From Podospora pseudocomata (taxonomy: Eukaryota > Ascomycota > Sordariomycetes > Sordariales > Podosporaceae), in NCBI RefSeq assembly GCF_035222375.1, contig NW_026946365.1, forward strand, positions 868,001 to 932,000: a DNA stretch of 64,000 bases. The letters run 5' to 3'. A program made the position numbers and the translations under genes. The notes under the pieces are model-generated. The model worked only from the letters and a program-made list of their open reading frames with translations, was not told where the DNA came from and did not search any database. Shown here piece by piece: positions 45,389 to 56,039 of the stretch; the stretch's first letter is position 1; every line of letters begins with the position of its first letter.

Positions 45389-46954
45389 ATGAGATCCCTC
45401 GCATTGGTGCCGGTCTTGGCAACAATGCTCCCGAGTCTTGGGACAGCCACCCCGTCGCCGACAGTTGCTCAACCTCCCACCAAGAGGGGTAGCCTGCCGG
45501 TTGTGTCTGTTTCCGGGAATGGTTTGTCCTTACCACTCCTTTTTCAAAATGAGGACCTTGGCTGATGTTGATCATAAACAGCCTTTTGGCAAAACGACAA
45601 GCGGTTTTACATTCGCGGAGTGGACTACCAACCGGGCGGTTCCTCGGCGATGGCGGACCCCCTGGCGGACACGACGATTTGCAGCCGCGACATTGACCAA
45701 TTCAGAAAGCTGGGCATCAACACGATTCGGGTCTACATTATTGACAATTCTGCCAAGCACGACGAGTGCATGGGCAAGCTGGCGGATGCGGGGATATACG
45801 TTATTGTCGATGCCAACAATCCGCTGTACAGCATCAACCGGTACGACCCGGCGCCGTCGTATAACGCAAAGTATCTGCAGAGCGTGTTTGCGACGATTGA
45901 CGAGTTTGCCAAGTATGAGAATACGCTGGCGTTTTTTTCGGGGAATGAGGTGGTGAATGATGTGGTGAATTCGACGCTGGCGGCGAGGTATGTGAAGGCG
46001 GTGACAAGGGACATGAGGAGGTATATTGGGGAGAGGGGGTACCGGAGGGTGCCGGTGGGGTATTCGGCGGCGGATGTGGGGAGTAATAGGAGGCAGCAGG
46101 CGGATTGGATGAATTGTGGGAGTGAGGATGAGAGGTCGGATTTTTTTGCGTTTGTAAGTTGTCTGAGAGGGTGTTGTGGGAAAGGGGTGGTTTGGTCGCT
46201 GACGTGAACAACAGAATGATTACTCGTGGTGCAATTCGGACTTTCGGACGGCGGGGTGGGACCAGAAGGTGAAGAACTTTTCGGATTATGGTTTGCCTAT
46301 TTTGTGAGTTGGTTTTCGGATTGGTGGTGGTGATGTGGGATGATGCTGACGATGTGTAGCCTCTCGGAGTATGGCTGCCTTACCAATGGCCGGGACTTTG
46401 GCGAGGTTGCTGCTCTGATGAGTGACAAGATGACGAGTGTGTACTCTGGAGGTCTGATGTACGAATACGCCATGGGGGATAATGGCTACGGCATTGCAAA
46501 GATTCCTAGCGTCAAGGGCTCCTCGGTTCAGAAACTAGATGGGTTTGAGAAGTTTGCCTCTGCTCTGGCTGCCAACCCACCCCCCGAGGGAGATGGAGGA
46601 TTTGTCTCGACGACACACGCCAATGCCTGCCCTACCAAGGATGCCAACTGGCTCATTGACACGACTTTGCTGCCAGCTATCCCTGAGCAGGCCAAGATGT
46701 TGATGATGGAGGGGGCTGGATCTGGACCCGGTCTCGGTGGTGACGGGTCTCAGAATGCTGTGGATGCTGGCACTAGCAGTGGCGACGCGGAGCAAGGTTC
46801 TGGGACGGTGACTTCGTCCAGCACGCCCAAGGGGAGTGAAAATGCGGCGCCGGCGACATCAACCCCGGCCAACGCTAGAGCCGTGGTCAAGATCCCGTTG
46901 GTGCTGACGGGAATGGTGGTTGTGTTGACATTGGGTGGTTCTTTTTTGCTCTGA
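45389..46954 (+). CDS. GH72 1,3-beta-glucanosyltransferase (Gas/Gel family), GPI-anchored
   Basis: There are four exons: 45389-45521, 45582-46153, 46215-46303 and 46360-46954, with introns of 56-61 bp. The product is 462 residues. Enzymes of this family cut and rejoin beta-1,3-glucan chains at the outer face of the plasma membrane and so lengthen wall glucan. A signal peptide (residues 1-20) is followed by the GH72 domain: FWQNDKRFYIRGVDYQPGG, INTIRVYIID, YVIVDANNP, then SGNEVVND with the acid/base Glu at about 167. LSEYGC carries the nucleophile Glu at about 268. The product lacks a C-terminal Cys-rich CBM43 module, so it belongs to the short Gel-type group. A Gly/Ser/Thr linker leads to a hydrophobic C-terminus (VVVLTLGGSFLL) typical of a GPI signal. 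Confidence 0.95.
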
Positions 46955-47143
46955 TGACAAGGAGACTAGGGTTGATGTGCATGTATCTGGCATGCTTGTT
47001 TGTGTATCGATTGATTTTTGACTGAGACATTGCTAGGTTATGGTGTGGGAAAGGCATCTTGACGTTTCTTTTGAACTAGAAAAAGGTTTTGGGACATTAT
47101 GGTAGTTTTTAATCAACTTTTCTTTTTGTTATTATGTGCTTCA

Positions 47144-48021
47144 TCAAGGCCAGTCGCTGCTCTTTGCTAAAAAGTCCGCCAGCTTTTCGAGGTACTCCTT
47201 GTCTATGTGGTCGAAGCCGTTTTCGACTGTGCAGTCAATGTCGATTATCCCTACCACGCCCTTGCCCTCGACCATGATGGGGACGACGATTTCGCTTTTG
47301 CTGGAGGAGTCGCAGGCGATGTGGCCTGGGAACTGCTCGACGTCGGGGACGAGCTGAGTTGTCTGGGTGGCGGCTGCTGTGCCGCAGACTCCGCGGCCGA
47401 AGTTGATGGTTTGGCAGGCGACTTTGCCTTGAAACGGACCCAAGATGAGGCGTGGTTTTGTGGGAGGGGAGGTGTGGTCGTGGACGTAGAAGCCGGCCCA
47501 GTTTACCGAGGAGGAGGGGGAGGGGAGGGAGCGGTAGAGGTGCCAGAGGAGGGAGGAGGTGTTGGAGAGGTTGCTGCCCTTTTGTCAGCCCGATTTTTCA
47601 CTACGAAGTCTGGTGATATTTCATGGTGATATTTCATGGTGGTGATGATGTTTGGGGTTTTGAATGTGGATGAGATACGGGGGCGGGGGTAAAGAGGGGG
47701 GTGGATGAATGCTGGGTAGTTGAGGGGGAAAGGAGGAAAGGGGGAAAGGGGGAAAGGGGGAAAGGGGTGTGATAGGGGGTGGCAGTTGGGGTGGTGAAAG
47801 GGTGAGATGGGGTGAAGGTGGTGAAATAAGGAGGGGGCACAAGGGGAGACCTTACCACACCCAGTTTCTTTGCTCGTAACAAAGACCTTCTACCTCGTCG
47901 AGGAGCTGCTGGTAGGCTTCTGGTTTGGTGAGGTTGGGGGAGAAGTTTGTTGCGTCGGCGTGGACCTTTTCTTCCTTGTTAGCAACTGTTTTTTGGTTTG
48001 TATGACGACAAGGCTCACCAT
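47144..48021 (-). CDS. Free methionine-(R)-sulfoxide reductase (GAF domain)
   Basis: There are three exons on the minus strand: 48021-48019 (the ATG alone), 47965-47856 and 47573-47144. The product is 180 residues, the usual size. The enzyme reduces free methionine-R-sulfoxide with thioredoxin-type reductants in the cytosol. The GAF domain fills the protein: NWVCNLSNTSSLLWHLY, VNWAGFYV, LILGPFQGKVACQTINFGRG, VCGTAA, HIACDSSSKSEIVVPI, and GIIDIDC. The catalytic cysteines of this family correspond to the Cys residues in VACQTI, GVCGTA and HIACDS. The acceptor for exon 3 is set by the frame: only gggcag|CAACCTC gives a continuous domain. Intron 2 is unusually long (282 bp) and carries two kinds of short tandem repeat. 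The initiator codon ends exactly at a gtgagc donor. The gene lies tail to tail with the GH72 gene, 189 bp apart. Confidence 0.9.
47617..47640. repeat. Direct repeat TGGTGATATTTCA (2 copies)
   Basis: Two adjacent copies of a unit of about 13 bp lie in intron 2 of the methionine sulfoxide reductase gene, close to its acceptor side. Confidence 0.75.
47726..47766. repeat. Purine tandem repeat GGGGGAAA
   Basis: Four or five tandem purine units of seven to eight bases lie in the long intron 2 of the methionine sulfoxide reductase gene. On the coding strand they form a pyrimidine tract. Confidence 0.85.
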
Positions 48022-48732
48022 TTGGATGGTTATGGGTTCAGATGGTCTGAGATTAGATTGTTGTTGGTGGTGATGGTGGTGGGCGATAAGATACAGCTGA
48101 CTCTTTGTCTGCTGAACAGGTTTGAAAATGGGATTGGGTATCTCTAAAAACAAAAATTGACAAATGGGTATCAAGAATGCGTGGAATTGCTGAGGATGAA
48201 GTTGAATTGTCTTAGAGATAAAAACACACCGAAACAGCTCTCTCTTTATACACAACTTTCATATTTGCTCACCTGGCTTACACACACCTCAACTGTGGAG
48301 CCCGAACCGATGGCGCAATTCTCGCGATGCGCGACCGCACAAGGAACTGCTGCTTCATCAGGAAGCTCGCAACAGACCAGCAAGAATGCGGGGCGGACCG
48401 GAGATAAAAATAGGGGATAAACCCGGCCGGGCTACCCCTGATTTTGAACTCATACAACAAGCAGGAAATCCAAATGCCGTAATCGATATCCATATGTACG
48501 CAAAATCCCATATGTACTGCAGCATATAAAAAGATGACACTATAATTCTATTTTAACAACACTACAACAATACTAACCCTACTATTTGACACATCAAATA
48601 GGTGTCTGCCTCTAAAACAGCGAATGGATGAACGACGCTTGCTCTTCTTACACTTGTATGTATGCCTTCTTCTTTTTTCACTGCCATCGTTGAGAAATCA
48701 GCCCTCATTAACTTGTCGAGTGGTAAATAAAA
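48022..48732. other. Intergenic region between psd2 and the methionine sulfoxide reductase gene
   Basis: This 711-bp spacer between two tandem minus-strand genes holds the psd2 3' UTR and the promoter of the reductase gene. No gene is supported. Confidence 0.6.
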
Positions 48733-51700
48733 TCAGGCGGTTACTGCCGGCCCGTTTGTCGTCCCCAGGTGGGGAACCTTGACTGTCACTTCGCCATCAC
48801 CCTCCCCGTCCACATCAAGCCCGCTGCCGCTGTCATCGTTCGGGCTCTCCTCCGCGACCTGCCCTTGGATCCTGCGCTTGGCGTCCTGCTTGTCCGCCTC
48901 GGTGATTTGAGCGTCGTCCTTGCGCATGTCAGGGGTCCATTGCGGTTCAGAGGGGGCGTGGCCGACCGACATGCCAACGCGGACCTGGTCTTGTTAGCAG
49001 TTGTTGTGAAACAAAGATGGTGGGTATAACTCACCAAGGTCTCCAGCGCAGTATTTGAATTGTCCACCAAGTCATCATCAAACACCATCTTTCCACTCTC
49101 AAACAGCACCACCAGCGTCGACCCGCCAAACTTGAAGTAGCCCAGCTCATCACCCCTCTTGACCTCGTCCCCTTCCTTCTTTGTAATCACGGTGCTGCCC
49201 ACCATCATGGCACCAATGCAAATCACCATTACCCGTCCGAATTCTGGGGAATCAATAGGCACGACAATCCTCACATTCTCGCCGTACACATCCAGCGCCG
49301 ACCGAATAGCCATTGGGTTGACAGTGTAGTATTCACCTGCAATGGTCTTGGGTTCCCTCATAACACCATCCACGGGGATGTGGAATCTGTGGTAGTCTTG
49401 AGGCGCCAGTCTGAAAATACCCAGCGCGCCACCGGCTTCGTAGCGGTGGGCATCTTCAGGGTAGGCATCGCCTAGGAGACGCTTGACGCTGAATTCTCTA
49501 CCCTTGATCCAGACCTTGGTGGCGATGTCAACGCGGTTAAAGACCACGGATCTGCAATCGGCCGGAGAGACCACAATGCGCGGGTTGTTTGGTGCAGAAA
49601 CTGGTCTGGCATCAGGCTTGAGAGCGCGGTAGAAAAACTCGTTGAAGTTCTTGAACTGGTCCAGAGGAAGCAACACCTCAGACAAGTCCAATCCGTGGAA
49701 GGCGATGAATTTAGGGATTTCGGCCTTGGAAGCAGGGTCGTCATATTTCTTGCCCTGCTTAATACTGAGAGACTTGAGCAGCTTGCGAATGCGCTTCTTC
49801 TCCATATTGTTGGACTTGAGACCCTTGTACAACAAGCGAATACCAAGACGGACGTAGACGCTCATCTTCTCTTCGTTGATCTGACCGGTGATGCGGTCTT
49901 GCACGAGGATGTTGGCAGAGTTGGCACCGAGCTTGTAGCCACCGTAGGAGATCTTGGTGATCACCTTGGAGTACCACTTGCGCTGGGCCTGGCTGGACGT
50001 AACGAACCCACCCATCATCAGGTTGTTCACCTGTCGCCAGTCCTGGCTGGCACAGGTGGCAATATGGGTGATGATGTCTGCATCCTTGCGCTTGTTCAAG
50101 CGCGGTTGATGGCAGATGGGGCATTCGCGGATCTCTACCACATGTTCTTCGGTGTTGCTAGCATTGAGATCGTCCCGGTCGAGGTAGTCGCCCTCTTCGC
50201 CTGGAGTCGCCAGCTCTGGAACAGTGATGCTGTCGGTTCCGCCAAGGTCAGACTCGCTCGGTGGCTGGACAGTATCGGGATGCGACTCCTTGCCGGGTAT
50301 AGGCAGCAGGTTCTTGACCTTTTCGGCGGCATCTGGGAGAATATTCTTCACACGCTCCGCGACACCCGGAGTTCTGACCTTGGACTCAAGCTGGTCCTCC
50401 AGGCAGATGACGGCCTCATCCATGGTTAGGTCCTCGACGTCTTCATTATCACCCGCCTTATGGGGGAATCGGAGGAAGAAGCTGTCAATCGTCGACTCGC
50501 GCAGGGTCGATCCCAAAGAGTCCAACATGGTGGTCAACTCGACCTTGCTAATAAGTCCGCTCTCATCGGCGTCGTACTGCTTCAACAGAGCTCTCCAGAA
50601 CTGTTGCCTGAGTGCGGCGTAAGGCATGTACTTGGCACGGATGTACAGCTGTGGATTATGCTTGTCCTCCCACTTCTCAAGGTTCTTCATCCTGAGGGGA
50701 AGTGTGTAAGGGAAGAAATCCGGATCTTCAGTTTCCGGTGAGGCATTCTCAGCCGTGTTCGCGGCGGCCGCAGCGACACCGCTTTCCCCCGGCTGAACGA
50801 GTCCGGCGGGGATCGGAGCATTGATAGCGGGTGTTTGAGCGCCCTCAGGCACCTCATGAAGCTGTTGACCAGAGCCCAATGCCGGCGTTGCGACAAGAGA
50901 AGATACATTGGTCAAGGTTGACGGATTCTTGGACAATGCAGGCCTAGCTTGCTTGGACAAGCTCTGGGTAGAGTTGGTCCGGGAAAGACCCAGTCTCATA
51001 AAACGGGTCCTCTGCGCCGGAGCCGAGAACTCAGCTACCTCCTTCAAGTTGTACAGTCCAGTGGCGGGGTCCGCCTTTGGTGCCTTGGAGATGATTTCCT
51101 GTACCGGAAAGTTCACGGAGGCAATGAAATCGTTTCCAGAGTACTTGTCGTGGTCAATGACAGTAAAAGCAAACTGGTACTGCTGTTCGTGGTTCAACAC
51201 CTGGAAGATCATCTTCTCGTTGAACACGGGATCCAGGTTGTGACGGATCGTCTTGGTCCGGTATGTCTTCTTGCCAAGCGAGGCAACCACAAAAGGATCC
51301 ATGTCAAAGCTCGTCCTTGTAACGTTCGACTCCGGGGGAAGGTCGGTAATCTTGCAAATCTCCAGGAAAATAATACCAACCACGTCACTACCGCCGTTGA
51401 TAAATTCGTAGGGGTTTTGCCTCTTTTTGCGCTTCAGCCCCTTGATCCGCAGTCTCCTCCTTCTCTTCTCGGCAGTTTCCGGCTTGGTAGGGTCCTCATC
51501 TTCGGGGGTCTCGTCCTCGTAGTCGTAGTCGTCGTCCTCATCGGCGTCGTCGGTTACTCTTCCCCCCAACGAAGGCGCCGGCGATGGCACCTTGCCCTTG
51601 GTCGGAGCAAGCACGGGGGTACGAGATGGAGTAGGGGTCAACGAGGCGTCGACTGCCGGAGCAGATTTAGCAATTGCAGCGAACTTCTCGTAGATCTGCT

Positions 51701-52476
51701 GGGGGCTGGCGTCCTTGTTGGAGGTGTCGAGCAGAGAGAACTGCAGCAAGACCTCGCCCGAAACAACGCCCGTCTTCTTCCCTGGACGCTTGCTCTTCAG
51801 CTTGTACCATGTTGGCGGCTGCTCGATCTTTTCATCGGCGAAGATCTCCTCCAGGGCAAGGTCAAACTCGCCCAAGTAGTCCTTCCCAAAGCGATCCTTA
51901 TCCCAGCAGTTCACATCGAGGAGCAGGCTCTGGATGCCATTGATGGGGAGCTGGCATGTTTCGTTCCATTCTGGGTTCAGTGTCTTCGACTCGGTATGTG
52001 TAATGTGCTTCGATTCGCCAAGATTGAGTACGAGATACTGGGCGGGAGTTGCAGCAATCAGCCACCAGTCACTTCCTCACGGGGGTAGAATGGGGAGCAC
52101 AATGTGGGATATCTGCAGCTCCTGTGAAATGGATACCGCACTCGATGTACTCACCGGATCCGACGTTCCTCCCCTGTCCTTGGCAGCGAGATCTTTGGCC
52201 TGGATTTTCAGCAAGTCAGTATGCGATGCTACTCCTTGGCACCACGAGGGCAGCGATGGTGGTGATGGTGATGGTGGTGATGGTGATGGTGATGGTGGGT
52301 GGTCCTCATACCCGTAGAATCGATACCTGCACCACCAGGCCCGTCTCCCTGCGGCCCTCTGGGCTGGCGGAATCTCCTTTGCTGCGCATGGGGCTGGCAC
52401 TACGGCTGTTCGAAGCTGAGTTGGCGGCAGAGTTGGAGTAGCCCGGCTTCAGACGGTTGGGGATGAAGCGAGCCAT
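48733..52476 (-). CDS. psd2: Phosphatidylserine decarboxylase with C2 domains and EF-hand (Psd2 type)
   Basis: There are four exons on the minus strand: 52476-52312, 52199-52155, 52037-49035 and 48984-48733. The product is 1154 residues, close to yeast Psd2. The enzyme makes phosphatidylethanolamine from phosphatidylserine in the Golgi/endosome system. The first C2 domain spans about residues 47-170 (VVQVSILR, AKDLAAKDRGGTSDPYLVL, NPEWNE, VNCWDKDRFGKDYLGEF). After an acidic and basic linker, a second C2 domain begins at about 290 (GIIFLEICKITDLPP, DPFVVASLGKKTYRT). An EF-hand (YDADESGLISKVELTTML) lies near 560. The decarboxylase domain carries the FGGST self-cleavage site near 1046, where the Ser becomes the pyruvoyl group. 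The C-terminus after GGST (about 105 residues, FESGKMVFDDDLV then an acidic tail) is the alpha chain. All introns are phase 0. Confidence 0.96.
52256..52299. repeat. (GGT)(GAT) tandem repeat in psd2 intron 1
   Basis: Alternating GGT and GAT units fill a stretch of the first psd2 intron (52311-52200). They fall between the donor and the branch region. Confidence 0.85.
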
Positions 52477-54326
52477 TATGCTAAGAGGTGGGTGGGCTGG
52501 CGCGGGGTATGCGTGTCTTTTATCTAACTTGGCACGATCGTGTAGTAGGTAATCGTTCCAAGATTTATTTTGTTCTTGCAATTGACCCTCCAATCCAATC
52601 GAAGGAGGGCCCAATCAATTACGACGTAGGTTCCAAGAGTGCCACTCTCCAATGCTGTGCTGTGCTGTGCTGTGCTGTTCTGTTGCTGTGTTTGGTGAGT
52701 GGTGGGTGGTAGGTGGTATGTAATGTTTAAAGTGTAGGGCAGACTCGCAGAGAGCAAGGCAGATCAAAACAGGATGGCTGGCTAGCTGGCTGTCCTTCCC
52801 CAGCTTTCCCCTTCTCTCGCTCTTCTTAGTTTCGAATCAGTGGCGATGATAGGGTGGGACGTGTGCGGGTAGTGGTCCGTCGTCGCAACTTTGGTTGTTG
52901 TTGATGGATCCCTCGATGTTCCCAGTAGCTGTAGTGCCCGCACAGTCGACGTCAGGGACCCGATGACCTGGGCGGGAGCAGATCAAAGAGGTACGGATAG
53001 AAGCTTGGAGAAGAATGGAGCTGGAAAAACGACGAGGACGTCATCCACCTAGCAACAGGGAGACACGGGGCTTGGGGGCCCAGCTAGGTATTTGTGAATT
53101 TGGGCGGTGGAGCTGTGATGGCGGGGCGCTGGTGTGCTGGGCGCGTCCCGGAGGATTGGCGATGCCGAGACCTGCCCAAAAGAACTTTGGACCCGTTCAG
53201 CTGCTGGGTCTAGGGGGCGGCTCTAGGCGAAATTGGGGAGTATCTTCAGCGGCTACCAAGCTGTTTTTGGCGGTGCCCACAGTTGACGTTATGTGTGTCT
53301 TGGTCGACGAGATATGGCTGGATGGATGGTTTTTGTTTTGGGCTCAACAAAATGAAGGAAAAAACAAGTCAAGGCATCGGGGACGGGCTCGTGTATACTC
53401 ATGTGTCGTCCGCAGCGAATGCTGTTGGGCGTACAGCCGTCAATCAGCATCTGTCCATTCTCATCAGGCAGGTGGGCCGTCATTCCAACACACCCTGATT
53501 GAGGCACCTTTCGTTTGAGATGAATGTTGCTTTTGGAGCTTTGGAGGACTGGCAGATTGGACCACGCGTCGCCTCGGGTTGCTCCCCCCTTTTAAACGAG
53601 CGGGACCGGATATTGCAAAGCCTGATGCTGCGACCAACACAGTACATTTTTCTCAATCAAACACTCTGACCACATCCCGCATGCTGCCCGCATGAACGTG
53701 CCTGAAAGTGACGGCTTCAAACCTACACCACGCCTCCTGCAACTTTGCATCAGCCTGGCCCCAGCTGTGGCCGACTGGGTTTGCGCAACCTGATCGATCG
53801 ACCTCACAAAGAGTTTCCGAGGGCTCGGGAAAAGGCAGTGATGGTCTCGACCTCCCGGCAATCTGGGTCTCCGGCTCTGTCAGGAGATGCCTACGGGATT
53901 GGGGTAGCTGTTGCAAACAAAGACACCGTCGCAGCGGTGACCTTCCCGTTCGTCCCAAGTGAGCCCTGGGGCTGGACACAGAAACCGCTCACCATGCCCA
54001 TTGCGTATACCGTAGTAAAAGCCTCGTGGGGTATTTTTGGGTGCCAGCCTGCCAGCATGCCAGCCCTCGGGGGCTTTGAAACCACACTCTCACCAGTGGC
54101 GCAATAATATCTGATTTGTGAAGTCTTTTCTACGCCCCCTTTTCAGCCAGATATGCACTCACACACCCTCCACCAACAAGATAATAATCCGAGCTATCCG
54201 CACTCAAGATGACATTTCCATCCAATAGCAGCAACTATTCCATAGTCCAGTCAAATGCCATGCTGACCTAATTCCCATTACCTAACTTCTGTAACACGCA
54301 AGTTAACCTACAGACACAAAATGATA
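52477..54326. other. Intergenic region upstream of psd2
   Basis: This 1.85-kb stretch includes the psd2 promoter. A TGTGC pentanucleotide repeat lies at 52653-52678. The 167-codon plus frame at 53015-53518 shows no domain. No gene is supported. Confidence 0.5.
52653..52678. repeat. (TGTGC)n pentanucleotide repeat
   Basis: About five tandem TGTGC units lie some 180 bp upstream of the psd2 start codon. Confidence 0.9.
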
Positions 54327-54638
54327 TCATACCAGCCCAGGCGGAACAAACGGCTCCATCCATCTGCTGCTTCCCGTTGTTAACAACACCGACCCGATTC
54401 CCAGCAACATATCCGTCACAAACCAGTTCACTAAAGCCTCAGGCCACAAAAACACCCTCTCCTCCATGGGTGTCATGACGACATACCGCGGCACAGCATT
54501 CCGACTCGACACCTTCCTCCACATATCCGCCCTCGGGTTAAACCTCGCCGGCCTTCCCCTGCCGCCCGTCTTCCTCTCATCCTCCTCCAGAATCTCCTCC
54601 AGCATCATTTGAATATCAGCAAAGCTCCCAAACGGCAA
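54327..54638 (-). pseudogene. In-frame continuation of the HAD phosphatase beyond a TAG codon
   Basis: Immediately after the TAG at 54641-54639, 103 further codons stay open in the same frame. They read like real protein: LPFGSFADIQMMLEEILEED, then GRPARFNPRADMWRKVSS, AVPRYVVMTPMEERVFLWPE. In HAD proteins of this type the conserved YCVEHGI segment is normally followed by a Y-(I/L)-P-F-x-x-F-A-D-I-Q strand and helix. That is exactly what lies across the TAG. The amber codon thus seems to replace a Tyr inside the fold. It ends with TGLV-like residues, not a peroxisomal SKL signal. It may be a true nonsense change, a base-call error or a readthrough tail. Confidence 0.65.
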
Positions 54639-55443
54639 CTACTTGATACCATGCTCAACACAATACCCCTCCAACCTCAACCCCTTCCTCGCAAACAACA
54701 CATCCGCCTCCCTCGCCGCAGGCAAATCAGAGACCCCATCCCCAATAAACACAATCAGCGGCACCTCCTCCTCCTCCTCCTCCTCCTCCTCCTCCTCCTC
54801 CTCCTCCTCCTCCTCCTCCTCCTCCTCCTCAACCTCCCTCCTCGCCTCCATCATACTCAACCCCTTATCATGACCCAGCTCACTCCCCCCATGCCTCCAA
54901 ACCGGCCTCCACTCCGACCCATCCTCTGTAATCTCCGCCTCGTTAGCAACTATATCAATCATGGCTGATTGCTCCTCCCCCAAAAACTCATCCAGCACCC
55001 TTCTCAAAACCGGCTTCAGCCCAGCACTGATGACATGGAATGGGATCCCCTCCCTCAGACAAAACTGGTGAAATCCGGCAAACCCAGGGTCAGTTCCTAG
55101 CTGTTGGGACATGAGGTCGAACCCGTCATCAAAAGGGACGTTCAAGCTCCCCCACATTTCTTCCGACACGTCCTTGAGGGTGCGTTGCCCCGAGGCGATC
55201 TGGGCGTCGAGAAGCTCCCGCTTGGAGGGGCCGCACCCGTACGTGTTGAAGAGGATGTGGCCTATGTCTTGGAGGGAGATTGTGCCGTCGAAGTCTGCTG
55301 GAGAGTTAGTGTTGGGTTTGGTAAATTGTGGACGCGAGGAACAGGCCGGAGAAGCAGACAATCTTGCGCTTTTTGTTCGTGGCCGGGACTGCGTCACCTG
55401 CCTTGGAGGCTGGGGCTGGAGGAGGGGAGACAGCGGGGGACAT
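54639..55443 (-). CDS. HAD-superfamily phosphatase (phosphoserine-phosphatase-like / MtnX-like), probably truncated
   Basis: There are two exons on the minus strand, 55443-55347 and 55294-54639, giving 250 residues before a TAG. Motif I, FSDFDGTIS, has the two catalytic Asp residues and is split by the intron after FS. The conserved helix region follows: DIGHILFNTYGCG, SEEMWGSLNVPFDDGFDLM. Motif II is FHVISAGLKPVLRRVL, and the C-terminal motif is VFIGDGVSDLPAA. This order fits fungal HAD hydrolases related to phosphoserine phosphatase and to MtnX-type phosphatases of methionine salvage. The substrate cannot be told. Between motif II and the GDGVSD motif a run of about 26 Glu is inserted, encoded by a GAG repeat. 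The intron (55346-55295, 52 bp) would start with GC, not GT; it is needed to join FS to DFDGT. An unspliced start at 55529 gives the same DFDGT but a poor N-terminus. Confidence 0.75.
54764..54830. repeat. (CCT)n / (GAG)n coding microsatellite
   Basis: An uninterrupted run of about 22 trinucleotide units on the plus strand encodes a poly-Glu tract within the minus-strand HAD phosphatase. Confidence 0.97.
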
Positions 55444-56039
55444 CTTGTTGGTGGTAAATCGAGAAAATTATTGACAGCGAGTTTGAAGGTAGGTGGGCCA
55501 AAAGTGAGAACAACCATGAAGAGGAGCAAACATTGGAAGTATCCGGATATGCCCCCTCACAAACTAACCACCAGCTTGACTGGCCACCCGGAACCCCGGA
55601 GATCTCATCTCCGGCGCTTTAAATCGCTGGATAGCAGCTAACCTGGCAGCCGCGCGCCGGTTTGAGATGGGCCTAAGTTAGGAAAATGCCACGGGCCGAG
55701 AGCTACAGCGCGGGTTTCCCCCGTAACGCTTTCCATTGCCGACATTCTTGGGGCAGCTGACTCGCGGTATAGACAAACACCCGTGGAAGAAACGGCCTCG
55801 CTGCAAATGCAGGTACAAACTCGCACATTTCGCCTCTAGTCCTACTGCAGGAACCAAGCAGCATATTCTGGGCTGGACGAAAGTAGACAAAATTGGTAAA
55901 TTATTTTCGTTCCTCTATATATCAGCGTTTTAGAGTGCTGTGTCCCTGTAATAATCAAAGTAAACCATGGAGTTTCAAGGAGGGCTGTGGGATATCATCA
56001 AATATTTCATAAACTCGCTCGTTTCAAAAAAGCACCAAT
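55444..56039. other. Intergenic region between HAD phosphatase and epsilon-COP
   Basis: This 596-bp spacer separates tandem minus-strand genes. It should carry the HAD gene promoter and the 3' UTR of the epsilon-COP gene. No gene is supported. Confidence 0.6.

Noticed and set aside
22336-47143. Biosynthetic or cell-wall gene cluster
   Set aside because: The wall-related genes are spaced among unrelated housekeeping genes. No synthase, transporter or pathway regulator set is present.
47621-47882. Pro/Ser/His-rich minus-strand frames
   Set aside because: They lie inside the long intron of the methionine sulfoxide reductase gene and come from its purine repeat.
54327-54641. Peroxisomal targeting by stop-codon readthrough
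   Set aside because: The tail does not end in an SKL-type signal and the stop context TAG TTG is not the known TGA CTA readthrough motif.
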